Part shown: piece after piece, positions 35,815-52,039 of the stretch
Numbering within the stretch: position 1 is the first letter of the stretch
How the letters are laid out: the number at the start of each line of letters is the position of its first letter
Assembly: GCF_006385875.1 (NCBI RefSeq)
Contig: NZ_VFSU01000011.1
Coordinates: forward strand, 1-64,000
Length of the DNA stretch: 64,000 bases
Reading direction: 5' to 3'
Source of the DNA: Sandaracinobacter neustonicus
GTDB lineage: Bacteria; Pseudomonadota; Alphaproteobacteria; Sphingomonadales; Sphingomonadaceae
The notes under the pieces: model-generated
What the model was told of the DNA's origin: nothing
Database searches by the model: none
The model's input: only the letters and a program-made list of their open reading frames with translations
Translations under genes and position numbers: made by a program

Positions 35815-36603
35815 ATGAAACTGATTTCAAAAGGTATGGGGCTTGCCTTGCTTTTGGCAAGCCTTTCCGCACCGGCTGCCGCGACCACCATCTACGGATC
35901 CGATATCACCAAGCAGGGGTTTCTGACGGATTCATCGGCTGCGGTGACTGTGAACTATGGGGGCAGCGTATCTTCCAACTATTACTCGGGCCAGGTTTTC
36001 GAGATTGCTGGGGTCGGCACAGTCTATAGCTTCTGCGCGGAGCTGTGGAATTCCGATCATCTGGCAGAGAGTTACGCCGTTAGCAGCGGTGTCGTTTCTT
36101 ATGGGGACTGGCGTGATGGGCAACTGACCACGCTGTTCTCCAACGCGCTTCCGCTGTTTGATGCAAAGATCGACGCCTATGTCGCCGCCAATGGCTCGCT
36201 GACCTATAACCCGGTCTACGATGCGCTCTGGATGGATATGTCGACCTATTCCGTGGCGTTGCAAACGCTGACGTGGATCATCATCGATAATCCGAGTGCG
36301 TCGATCACCCCGGACGACCCGTCCTACTATTTCCGTATTGCCAATGATGGCACTGGCAATCTCGTCACCACCGGCCTGATTCTGGATTGGGCCGATTCCA
36401 TCAACAGCGGTGACTGGACCGCCTCGCCGGATGTGTCGGTTTACCGTGCCATCTCGTCGGATCAGGACAAGCAGAGCTGGTTCTGGGGAGAAATCTCGCC
36501 CGCGGGTGCCGTGCCCGAGCCGGCCACATGGGCGCTGCTGATCAGCGGCTTCGGGATGGTTGGTGTGATGATGCGTCGCCGCACTGGCACAGCGCGCGCC
36601 TGA
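35815..36603 (+). CDS. PEP-CTERM sorting-domain protein
   Basis: 262 residues from ATG 35815; an ATG six bases earlier is too close to the GGAAGGG ribosome binding site. Signal peptide MKLISKGMGLALLLASLSAP, a Tyr/Ser-rich beta body (TIYGSDITKQGFLTDSSAAV), C-terminal PEPATWALLISGFGMVG followed by VMMRRRTG. The ribosome binding site lies in a stable hairpin (see 35640-35814). Body fold not recognised. Confidence 0.88.
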   Translation: MKLISKGMGLALLLASLSAPAAATTIYGSDITKQGFLTDSSAAVTVNYGGSVSSNYYSGQVFEIAGVGTVYSFCAELWNSDHLAESYAVSSGVVSYGDWRDGQLTTLFSNALPLFDAKIDAYVAANGSLTYNPVYDALWMDMSTYSVALQTLTWIIIDNPSASITPDDPSYYFRIANDGTGNLVTTGLILDWADSINSGDWTASPDVSVYRAISSDQDKQSWFWGEISPAGAVPEPATWALLISGFGMVGVMMRRRTGTARA

Positions 36604-36627
36604 TCGCACGTCCATAGCCAAACGGGG

Positions 36628-36656
36628 AAAGGCCAGGGGAAGCCCTGGCCTTTCTT
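36628..36656 (+). terminator. Rho-independent terminator
   Basis: AAAGGCCAGGG (36628-36638) pairs with CCCTGGCCTTT (36643-36653), loop GAAG, followed by CTTTG. Ends the PEP-CTERM gene at 35815. Confidence 0.85.
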
Positions 36657-36701
36657 TGTTTCGCCGTCTCGCACCCTTGCGGGTGCGCCGCTCTGCCGGG
36701 T

Positions 36702-37064
36702 TTATTGCGGGCAGGGAACCTGCTTGCCGGTGGCGACTTCATAGCAGGTGCCGGCCGGTTCGCTGGCGTTGGCGGCGCGGATCGCGCCCGAGGTGCCGCC
36801 GATGATCGCCCCGGTGGCCGCGCTGCCGCCGGTGGCGGCTCCCAATGCCGCACCGCGCGCCGCGCCGCTGACGGCGCCCTGCGAGGTGCTGCTGCCCTGC
36901 GTGGCACCCACAGTGCCGCCAACGACTGCGCCTGCGGCGGCACTGCCGCCAGTGGCCGTGCCCATGGCCGCGCCACGCGCCGCGCCGCTGCCCGTGGAGG
37001 TCTGGCAACCGGCCAGTGCGAAGGCTGCGACGGCCAGAGTGGCAAGCATTGCCGATTTCATCAT
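36702..37064 (-). CDS. Glycine-zipper lipoprotein with internal duplication
   Basis: 120 residues. Lipoprotein signal with lipobox LAGC (Cys about residue 20). The body is almost entirely Gly/Ala/Ser/Thr, with a roughly 40-residue unit repeated twice: GAARGAAMGTATGGSAAAGA and GAARGAALGAATGGSAATGA, each continued by a VVGGTVGA or IIGGTSGA block. Such glycine zippers often insert in or lie along the outer membrane. A short C-terminal tail has a cysteine pair (GTCYEVATGKQVPCPQ). Divergent from the carbonic anhydrase gene. Confidence 0.8.
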   Translation of the reverse strand: MMKSAMLATLAVAAFALAGCQTSTGSGAARGAAMGTATGGSAAAGAVVGGTVGATQGSSTSQGAVSGAARGAALGAATGGSAATGAIIGGTSGAIRAANASEPAGTCYEVATGKQVPCPQ

Positions 37065-37232
37065 GCCAAAGTCCTTTCCTGAAACAGCAGTGATGGCCCA
37101 GTGTGCCGAACGTGAATTAAATCAGCAACCTTTGCATCATTTCACATTGTTCCGCATCAAGGATCGTGGTTGTCATGATTGCCCGCAATTGGTTGGCGGG
37201 GGGGCGTTTGGCCCCGCGTGAAGGAGTTGGTG

Positions 37233-37967
37233 ATGGCAGAGCATGAGCATGGGGAGGGCTGCGGTTGCAGCGGGATGGATCGGCGCAGCCTGTTCGGGCT
37301 TTCGGCCGTGGGTGCGATGGCTGTGGCCGGGTTTGCCAGCGCGGCGAGTGCGCAGGTGCTGACGGCCGAGATGCGCGACAAGCTGACGCCCGAACAGATC
37401 GTGGACCTGATCCTGAAGGGCAATGCGCGTTTCGTGGCCGGGAAGCCGCAGCCGCGCGACTGGCTGGCCGAACAGCGCGGCACCGCGGGCGGGCAGCATC
37501 CGGCGGCCATGTTCCTGTCGTGCGTAGACAGCCGCGCGCCGGTGGAGGTGATCTGCGACATCGGCATCGGCCAGGCGTTCAATGCGCGGGTGGCGGGCAA
37601 CGCCGTGAATGATGACATGCTGGGTTCCATGGAGTTTGCCACGGCCCTGTCCGGCGCCAAGGTGGTGATGGTGATGGGGCACAGCGCCTGCGGGGCGATC
37701 AAGGGGGCGATCGACGGCGCGCGGCTGGGCAATCTGACGCTGCTGCTGGCGCGCTTCATGAACGCCATCGACGCGACGGAGTATGCGGGTGCGCGCACCT
37801 CGAAGAATCCGGAATTCGTCGATGCCGTGGGGCGCACGCATGTGAAGATGAGCGTGCAGCTGATCCGCGAGCGTTCGCCGGTGATGCGCGATCTGGAAGC
37901 GCAGAAGAAGCTGCTGATCGTCGGCTCTTTCTATGACCTGAAATCGGGCCGGGTGGAGCTGGTCTGA
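37233..37967 (+). CDS. Exported beta-class carbonic anhydrase
   Basis: 244 residues from ATG 37233, with GAAGGAG upstream. Zinc site CVDSR (Cys, with the Asp-Arg dyad) and GHSACG (His, Cys). It interconverts CO2 and bicarbonate. Ahead of the enzyme is a His/Cys-rich N-terminus (EHEHGEGCGC) and a twin-arginine-like signal DRRSLFGLSAVGAMAVAGFA ending in ASAQ, so export in folded form by the Tat route is likely. It is the last gene before the rplJ leader. Confidence 0.92.
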   Translation: MAEHEHGEGCGCSGMDRRSLFGLSAVGAMAVAGFASAASAQVLTAEMRDKLTPEQIVDLILKGNARFVAGKPQPRDWLAEQRGTAGGQHPAAMFLSCVDSRAPVEVICDIGIGQAFNARVAGNAVNDDMLGSMEFATALSGAKVVMVMGHSACGAIKGAIDGARLGNLTLLLARFMNAIDATEYAGARTSKNPEFVDAVGRTHVKMSVQLIRERSPVMRDLEAQKKLLIVGSFYDLKSGRVELV

Positions 37968-37994
37968 GCGGATGGGGCTTTCCGCCGCAAAATC

Positions 37995-38022
37995 TTGACC
38001 AGCGGCGGAATCCCTGTATAGG
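37995..38022 (+). promoter_or_regulatory. Candidate promoter of rplJ-rplL
   Basis: TTGACC (37995-38000) and TATAGG (38017-38022) with a 16-base spacer, immediately after the carbonic anhydrase gene and about 290 bases before rplJ. It would give the ribosomal stalk genes their own promoter. Confidence 0.6.
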
Positions 38023-38029
38023 CGCGCGT

Positions 38030-38312
38030 TCGCCGTGGTGGGCTTTGCCTGCTGCGGGCCGTCCGAGATTGCAGGTGTGGGGAGAGATTCCCGCTTAAGC
38101 CAGTTGGGCCTGCATGAGACGAGGAACGTGTTGCCCTCCGGTGCCGTGCGATGGCGGAGAGGGATTTGCAAGCGGGGGTTCCCCGGCTTGCCGGCGATCC
38201 TTTTCGGGCGGGCCATGAGGCCCGGATTTGCCCCCGCGCGGGGTTTTTTCGACGCACCATGGCTCTCTGGCTGCTCCTCAATTCGGGGGGGCAGTTGATG
38301 CAAGGAGTGAGC
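38030..38312 (+). promoter_or_regulatory. rplJ leader with attenuator-like hairpin
   Basis: A 280-base untranslated region before rplJ with no gene. It has several GC-rich stems, including GGGCC-ATGA-GGCCC near 38212-38225 and CCCCGCGCGGGG followed by six T residues at about 38232-38248, which looks like an intrinsic terminator. L10 leaders that bind L10-L12 are known in this position in bacteria; I infer such a control element here but did not match the binding motif base by base. Confidence 0.5.
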
Positions 38313-38828
38313 ATGGATCGGAACCAGAAGAAAGAACTGGTCGCCAAACTCGCACAGACGCTGGGTGAGACCCAGGTTGTGGTGATTACCCGCAACCATG
38401 GCCTCACCGTCGCGCAGGTTTCCGACCTGCGCACGCGGATGCGTGGAGCTGGCGCGCAGTTCAAGGTGACGAAGAACCGGCTTGCCCGCATTGCCTTGGA
38501 AGGCACGCCCTATCAGGACATCGGCCAGCTTCTGGTCGGCCCTGTGGGTCTTGCCACGTCCGTTGACCCGGTTGCGGCTGCAAAGATCGCAATCGAGTTC
38601 GCGAAGACCACCGACAAGTTTGAAATTGTCGGCGCTTCGATGGCGGGCACGATGCTTGATGCGAACGGTGTGAAGGCGCTTGCCGAACTGCCGTCTCTCG
38701 ACGAGCTCCGGGCGAAGCTGGTGGGTCTGTTGCAGGCACCTGCGACGAAGATTGCGCAACTTTCGACGGCCCCGGCCGCGAAGCTGGCGCGCGTGTTTGC
38801 GGCCTATGGCGACAGCGCCGCGGCCTGA
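38313..38828 (+). CDS. rplJ: 50S ribosomal protein L10
   Basis: 171 residues from ATG 38313, with AAGGAG upstream. Family text [45 protein letters not shown]. Holds the L12 dimers on the ribosomal stalk and is likely to repress its own operon through the leader. Confidence 0.97.
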   Translation: MDRNQKKELVAKLAQTLGETQVVVITRNHGLTVAQVSDLRTRMRGAGAQFKVTKNRLARIALEGTPYQDIGQLLVGPVGLATSVDPVAAAKIAIEFAKTTDKFEIVGASMAGTMLDANGVKALAELPSLDELRAKLVGLLQAPATKIAQLSTAPAAKLARVFAAYGDSAAA

Positions 38829-38846
38829 TAGATTAGGAGAATTCAA

Positions 38847-39227
38847 ATGGCTGACCTGAACAAGATCGTTGAAGAGCTGTCCGCTCTGACCGTGCTGGAA
38901 GCGGCGGAACTGTCCAAGCTGCTGGAAGAAAAGTGGGGCGTTTCCGCCGCTGCGGCCGTGGCCGTGGCTGCTGCCCCGGGCGCTGGCGGCGCTGCTGCTC
39001 CGGCTGCTGAAGAAAAGACCGAGTTTGACGTGATCCTCACCGGCGACGGTGGCAAGAAGATCAACGTCATCAAGGAAGTCCGCGCCATCACCGGCCTGGG
39101 CCTCACCGAAGCGAAGACCCTGGTGGAATCCGCTCCGAAGGCTGTCAAGGAAGGCGTGAACAAGGACGAAGCTGAAAAGCTGAAGAAGCAGCTTGAAGAA
39201 GCTGGTGCGACTGTTGAGCTCAAGTGA
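38847..39227 (+). CDS. rplL: 50S ribosomal protein L7/L12
   Basis: 126 residues. N-terminal dimer domain ([20 protein letters not shown]), Ala/Gly-rich hinge, C-terminal domain with [20 protein letters not shown]. Forms the flexible ribosomal stalk that recruits translation GTPases. Followed by a terminator rather than rpoB. Confidence 0.97.
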   Translation: MADLNKIVEELSALTVLEAAELSKLLEEKWGVSAAAAVAVAAAPGAGGAAAPAAEEKTEFDVILTGDGGKKINVIKEVRAITGLGLTEAKTLVESAPKAVKEGVNKDEAEKLKKQLEEAGATVELK

Positions 39228-39290
39228 AGTCGGCTGCGATTAGCGCGCAGCGCTAACTCGCAGACTCGACGTAACTTCGGACGGCACGCG

Positions 39291-39321
39291 AAGGGCCGGG
39301 GATGCAAATCCCCGGCCCTTT
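39291..39321 (+). terminator. Rho-independent terminator after rplL
   Basis: AAGGGCCGGGGA (39291-39302) pairs with TCCCCGGCCCTT (39309-39320), six-base loop, followed by a T. It separates rplJL from rpoBC. Confidence 0.85.
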
Positions 39322-39452
39322 GTCGTGTCCGACGGCGCGGCTTTGCCGCGCTCTTTCTGTCTGTTTCTTTTGCCTCAACCGGACTCGGCGGCTTGGCCGC
39401 CGGCCGGTGTTTCCGTGGGAGGCCTTGTGCTGGCGGTTAGCCCCCACCCCAA

Positions 39453-39479
39453 CCCCTCCCCTGACAGGGGAGGGGCTTT
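39453..39479. terminator. Palindromic hairpin between convergent units
   Basis: CCCCTCCCCT (39453-39462) and AGGGGAGGGG (39466-39475), three-base loop, then CTTTT. It sits just past the 3' end of the minus-strand HTH gene and could act as a terminator for the plus-strand side. Confidence 0.5.
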
Positions 39480-39481
39480 TC

Positions 39482-39691
39482 TTACGGCTCCCGCTCGTAC
39501 CCCAGCAGCTCCCCCGGCTGGCACTCCAACGCCGCACAAATCGCCTCCAGCGTGGAGAAGCGGATCGCCTTGGCCTTGCCTGTCTTCAGGATGGAGAGGT
39601 TGGCGAGGGTGATATCGACCTTTTCCGACAGCTCCGTCAACGTCATGCGGCGGGCGTGGAGAAGGTCATCGAGTTTGACGGTGATCGCCAT
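39482..39691 (-). CDS. Small XRE-type (YozG-like) transcriptional regulator
   Basis: 69 residues, essentially one Cro/CI helix-turn-helix: LLHARRMTLTELSEKVDITL, ANLSILKTGKAKAIRFSTLE, AICAALECQPGELLGYE. Its ATG overlaps the stop of the DUF2975 gene upstream, the usual pairing of these two families. Probably controls its own operon. Confidence 0.92.
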   Translation of the reverse strand: MAITVKLDDLLHARRMTLTELSEKVDITLANLSILKTGKAKAIRFSTLEAICAALECQPGELLGYEREP

Positions 39692-40215
39692 CAGACGGTG
39701 CCGTCCAGTTCCTCGCGCATGGCGCGGGCCTGTTCGAACAGTTGCGCGACGACAAAGGCGAGGAAGGCCGCGAACAGGCCGCTGAGCGACAAGTCGAAAT
39801 CGACGGTGATGTTGTGATTGGGCGGCAGGCGGGTGCCGATCCAGCCGGTGACCATGCCGACGATCTGAATGCCGATCATCAGCCAGCCGATGTGCCGGAG
39901 GCGGCGGCTGTTATCGACGGTGAAGGGATCGCCTTGTGAGACGGAATTGAGAATCCAGCCAAGGCGCTGGAACATGCGTGCCCCCATCGCCAGCATGACG
40001 GCCGCGCCGAGCAGGGCGAGGCTTGCCCAAGGCTGGATGTCCGCGACTTTCAGTTCCATGCCTTTCTCGACTGCCTCGGCGATCACAGCGGGCCACGCGA
40101 CCGCCAGCGTGGCGGCGATGATCAGCAACAGGATGGCCACCACGGTGCAAATGATACGGCCGGCGCTGGCGAGGAAACGGCTGGCGGCGAGCGGGATGGG
40201 GGAGGGGCTGTTCAT
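39691..40215 (-). CDS. DUF2975 membrane protein
   Basis: 174 residues with four predicted membrane helices (ICTVVAILLLIIAATLAVAW, ASLALLGAAVMLAMGARMF, IGWLMIGIQIVGMVTGW, LFAAFLAFVVAQLFEQA). Between helices 2 and 3 is the DUF2975 segment GDPFTVDNSRRLRHIGWLM. Unknown function; commonly partnered with a YozG-type regulator as here, which may be controlled through this membrane protein. Confidence 0.9.
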   Translation of the reverse strand: MNSPSPIPLAASRFLASAGRIICTVVAILLLIIAATLAVAWPAVIAEAVEKGMELKVADIQPWASLALLGAAVMLAMGARMFQRLGWILNSVSQGDPFTVDNSRRLRHIGWLMIGIQIVGMVTGWIGTRLPPNHNITVDFDLSLSGLFAAFLAFVVAQLFEQARAMREELDGTV

Positions 40216-40308
40216 ATTGATCTCCGATATTCTGTATATCGAAAAACAATATTATTTTGCGCCATACGTCAAGAAATTTATTGATAAACGGCAAATTGAT
40301 CATTTTGC

Positions 40309-40746
40309 CTATGGATGCGGAGGCACGATGTGCCACTCGCTGATCTGAAGCTGGCATTCATATAAATTCATATGGCCGAATCCTCCCGGCCGTGTGGCCA
40401 CGCGGCCGACGCCTTCGATCATGGCTCCATTGGGGATATGCCTCTTGTCTTTGTCCTTATTTTCAACCCAGCATTCCATTGGCATACCCGAGGTGCTGAT
40501 CGGTGTGCGGCAGGGAACGGCCTCATCGAGGCAAAGTAGGATGGTGTTTATCTCGAAATAGAAACGGGTGACGCCGCGAAACGAAACCTCGCGGTCATAC
40601 TGCGGTGAGAGGCGTTCGTTAAAGCGGGCCTCGGCTTGTGCATCGGCCTGTTCCCGTATCTGCCGACGTTCATGGACGTTGGAGATGGTACCTATGAAGG
40701 CGAGAAGGGCGAGGCCAAGAAGCAGGGACGGGATGACGTATCGCAT
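40309..40746 (-). CDS. Hypothetical membrane-anchored protein
   Basis: 145 residues from ATG 40746; upstream ATGs at 40755 and 40782 would add a short basic lead. One N-terminal membrane helix (YVIPSLLLGLALLAFIGTI), a charged linker (HERRQIREQADAQAEARFNE) and a small external domain with three cysteines. No family recognised. It lies between rplL and rpoB on the opposite strand; the 265 bases to rpoB hold no further gene. Confidence 0.65.
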   Translation of the reverse strand: MRYVIPSLLLGLALLAFIGTISNVHERRQIREQADAQAEARFNERLSPQYDREVSFRGVTRFYFEINTILLCLDEAVPCRTPISTSGMPMECWVENKDKDKRHIPNGAMIEGVGRVATRPGGFGHMNLYECQLQISEWHIVPPHP

Positions 40747-41011
40747 GGCACGCATTCTGGCATGCAGGAACCGGGCGACCAAGACGCAGGCTACCCCTTT
40801 GACACTTTCCTACAGCCGCCCTATATCCCGCGTTCCTCCACAGTTCGGGACATGGGGTGCCGTCGCGCAGCGCTTCGTACGTATGGGGCTGGGGAGGTTC
40901 AGGACACGCGATGCCGCTTGCCGCGGGGTGCCGGATGGCAACCCATTGGCAATGCGGCTTTTTGTGTCTTGTTTTTGCGCTTAAGAATTTTGACCGAAGG
41001 ACCAGCGCCAC

Positions 41012-45171
<4,160 letters not shown>

Positions 45172-45216
45172 ACATCTGAATCTGATCAACCCCCTTCGAG
45201 GGGGTGAGGAGAAGTT

Positions 45217-49410
<4,194 letters not shown>

Positions 49411-49458
49411 TCGCGGGCTGCGGGGGCCGGGAACGGCCCCGCGCGGAACCGGGAATGG

Positions 49459-49491
49459 AAGGGGCTTCCGGCTGATGCCGGAGGCCCTTTT
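49459..49491 (+). terminator. Rho-independent terminator after rpoC
   Basis: AAGGGGCTTCCGGC (49459-49472) pairs, with two G-U pairs, with 49477-49490, loop TGAT, followed by a T-rich end (TTTTCATTTG). Ends the rpoBC unit. Confidence 0.85.
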
Positions 49492-49769
49492 CATTTGTGC
49501 GGATGGCAGGCGGGAGGAGCGGGCGACTGCGGTGGTGGCGACGCGCCGCCGCGGAGTCAGCGTTTCCGCTCAAGCCCGACTTCGGGCGAGTTGAAGGGGT
49601 GTTGCCGGAAATGGTTGCGCCCTTTTCTTTGCCGCAACTACGCCTTAGTCCGTTTCTGGTGGGCGACGCTGCGGACGGCCGTCGCGGCTTCGATTGCACG
49701 GAGTTCAGACCCATGATGCTTGACGTGGTGGCTGCCATGGGCCGCTGTAAAATCGGGTAGGGGTTGCGA
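49492..49769. other. Non-coding stretch between rpoC and the M28 peptidase gene
   Basis: About 280 bases with no gene, tRNA or clear repeat. Short open frames on the plus strand lack ribosome binding sites and recognisable content. It must carry the promoter of the peptidase gene, but I could not pick a convincing -35/-10 pair. Confidence 0.4.
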
Positions 49770-51992
49770 ATGTCGCGGTTGGATCGGGTGAAGTCATGGT
49801 GGGGCCTGTTGCTGCTGGGCCTGCTGCTGCTGCTCTGGACGGTGCGGCCGATCGGCGTGATGGCACCAGCGCATGTGGAGAGTGAATTTCAGGCCGAGCG
49901 CGCTGTTGCCCGGCTGGCCATGATTCTGGGCGACGAACGCCCGCACCCGACCGACAGCGATGCCAATGATGCCGTGGAAGCGCGGCTGCTGGAGCAGATC
50001 CGCGCACTTGGCTTCGACCCCATCATCCGCGAACGCTTTCATTGCAGCACGATCCGGGACGGCATCGCCAGTTGCGCTAAGCCGCGCAACATCCTGTTCT
50101 GGATCACTCCGCCCAAAGACGGGACGGCAGACGGGGCTGGGGCCGTGATGCTGACGGCGCATTATGATTCGGTGCCGGCCGGACCGGGTGCCGGGGATGA
50201 CGGCATCGGTGTGGCCATTGCGCTGGAAGTGGCCGGGCTGCTTTCGGCCAGACCGCTGGCGAAGCCGGTGCTGGTGATGCTGACGGATGCCGAAGAAGTC
50301 GGGCTGGTGGGGGCTGCTGCTTTTGCCGCCCATGATCCGTTGCGCAGCCGGGTGGCGGCTGTGGTGAATCTGGAGGCACGCGGCACCAGCGGCGGCGCGA
50401 GCATGTTCCAGACCAGCAAGCCCAATTCCCATGACATCGAGGCGCTGATCGCAGGTGGGCAAAAGGCCTCTGCCAACGCGCTGGCCACCAATTTCTACGA
50501 GATTCTACCCAACGACACCGATCTGACGGTGCTGCTGCCGCTGGGTGTGGATGCGGCCAATTATGCGATCATCGGCGGGGGCAAGCGCTATCACACGCCG
50601 CTGGACGATCTGGCGCATCTGGATCGCCGGTCTGTGCAGCATATGGGGGCGAGTGCGCTGGCGGCGGTGCGGGGGTTTGCCGCCCACCCGTCTGCCGGCG
50701 AGGAGCGGCAGTTGCTGTTCACGGACATCGCCCGCCTGCTGACCGTGTCGATGCCGCAATGGGCAGGGGCCTTGCTCTCCGCGCTGGGGCTTGTGGCGGC
50801 GGTGCTGTTGTTTCGCCGGTATCGCACGGAAGGGCGGTGGACTTCGATTCTGGTGCCGCCGCTGGCCCTGCTGGCCGGTGTGGGCGCTGCGATGGGGCTG
50901 GCCATGCTGGTGGGCGCGCTTCGGCCGGAAGACGCCTATGCGACCGCGCATCCCGAGGCGATCCGGCTGGCCGGTGCAGCGGCTGGCCTTGCGGTGGCGG
51001 CGGCCGTCATCGCCTTTCTGGGGGAGCGGTCTGCCGTTCGCATGGCAGCCGCCGCATGGATCTGGCTGGCGGTGCTGACGCTGGCGGCGTTCTATTTCGT
51101 GCCGGGCGCCGCGATCTTTTCCGCATGGCCGCTGATCCCCGTGATCGCGGCGAGCCTCGCCTCGCTGTGGCGGCCGTTGCGCTGGCTGGTGCTCCCCCTG
51201 CTGCTGCTGGGGGCGGTGCTGTTTGCGCTGATCGCGCTGCCGCTGGCGGGATTGCTGGAGGATGGGTTGTTTCCCGAACATGCCGCGTTCATCAGCCTGC
51301 TGGCCATCTTCATTTTCCTGTTCTTCATGCCGGTGGCCGCATCGCGCCGCTGGCTGGTGCCCGCGGCGGCGGGGGCGGTGATGCTGGCGGCGACAGCGGC
51401 GGCCCTGCTGGTGCCTGCTTACAGCCTCGATTCGCCCCGGCACTTATCTGTCGTGCATCAGGATGCGGATGGGGTGGCGCGCTTCCGGCTTCCCGACAAC
51501 GGGCCGGTCCCGCCGGAGATGGCGGCCGTCGCCGCCTTCTCCAAAGGTGGGGACAAGGGTGAGAGCTGGGAGGCTCCCGCGCCCCGGCTTGCGGACGAGG
51601 GCAGGGCTTCCATCAGCAGCGGCCAGACGGCGGATGGGCGGCGCGTGCTGCGGATCAGCCTGCAAGACCAGACGGCGGACCGGCAGGATCTGCTGATTGA
51701 GGCGGGCGATGCCATCGAAGGCGTGACGGTGCAGGGCGAGCCTGTGAAGACCATGGGCGTGCCGGCCCGGATCATCTGCAATGGCCGCAGTTGCCGATCA
51801 CTGGACGTGCAATTGGTTCTGAAAGCGGGCGGCGCGTTGCCCCGGCTGAACTGGCGCAGCATTCGCAATGGGGCAGGCGATGCGGCCCGCCCACTGGTGG
51901 CGGCGCGGCCGCTGACGGCGCAGCCGGTGAATGGCGGCGACCAGCGCATTCTGATCCGGCGACTGGGCCTTGAGGCGGTTGACGAGAACTGA
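49770..51992 (+). CDS. M28-family metallopeptidase with multi-span membrane domain
   Basis: 740 residues from ATG 49770 (a TTG at 49764 is less likely). One N-terminal membrane helix (WGLLLLGLLLLLWTV) is followed by the peptidase domain with zinc ligands in LTAHYDSVPAGPGAGDDG, TDAEEVGLVG, NLEARG and RYHTPLDD. Then about seven membrane helices (residues about 330-570) and a C-terminal beta-rich external domain with a cysteine pair (CNGRSC). The layout resembles ER/vacuolar M28 membrane proteases. It probably cleaves peptides on the periplasmic side; substrate unknown. Confidence 0.9.
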   Translation: MSRLDRVKSWWGLLLLGLLLLLWTVRPIGVMAPAHVESEFQAERAVARLAMILGDERPHPTDSDANDAVEARLLEQIRALGFDPIIRERFHCSTIRDGIASCAKPRNILFWITPPKDGTADGAGAVMLTAHYDSVPAGPGAGDDGIGVAIALEVAGLLSARPLAKPVLVMLTDAEEVGLVGAAAFAAHDPLRSRVAAVVNLEARGTSGGASMFQTSKPNSHDIEALIAGGQKASANALATNFYEILPNDTDLTVLLPLGVDAANYAIIGGGKRYHTPLDDLAHLDRRSVQHMGASALAAVRGFAAHPSAGEERQLLFTDIARLLTVSMPQWAGALLSALGLVAAVLLFRRYRTEGRWTSILVPPLALLAGVGAAMGLAMLVGALRPEDAYATAHPEAIRLAGAAAGLAVAAAVIAFLGERSAVRMAAAAWIWLAVLTLAAFYFVPGAAIFSAWPLIPVIAASLASLWRPLRWLVLPLLLLGAVLFALIALPLAGLLEDGLFPEHAAFISLLAIFIFLFFMPVAASRRWLVPAAAGAVMLAATAAALLVPAYSLDSPRHLSVVHQDADGVARFRLPDNGPVPPEMAAVAAFSKGGDKGESWEAPAPRLADEGRASISSGQTADGRRVLRISLQDQTADRQDLLIEAGDAIEGVTVQGEPVKTMGVPARIICNGRSCRSLDVQLVLKAGGALPRLNWRSIRNGAGDAARPLVAARPLTAQPVNGGDQRILIRRLGLEAVDEN

Positions 51993-52039
51993 GCGATTTT
52001 GCCGTATCTGCGCCACAGTCCGGGTTTAGCGGCGCGATC

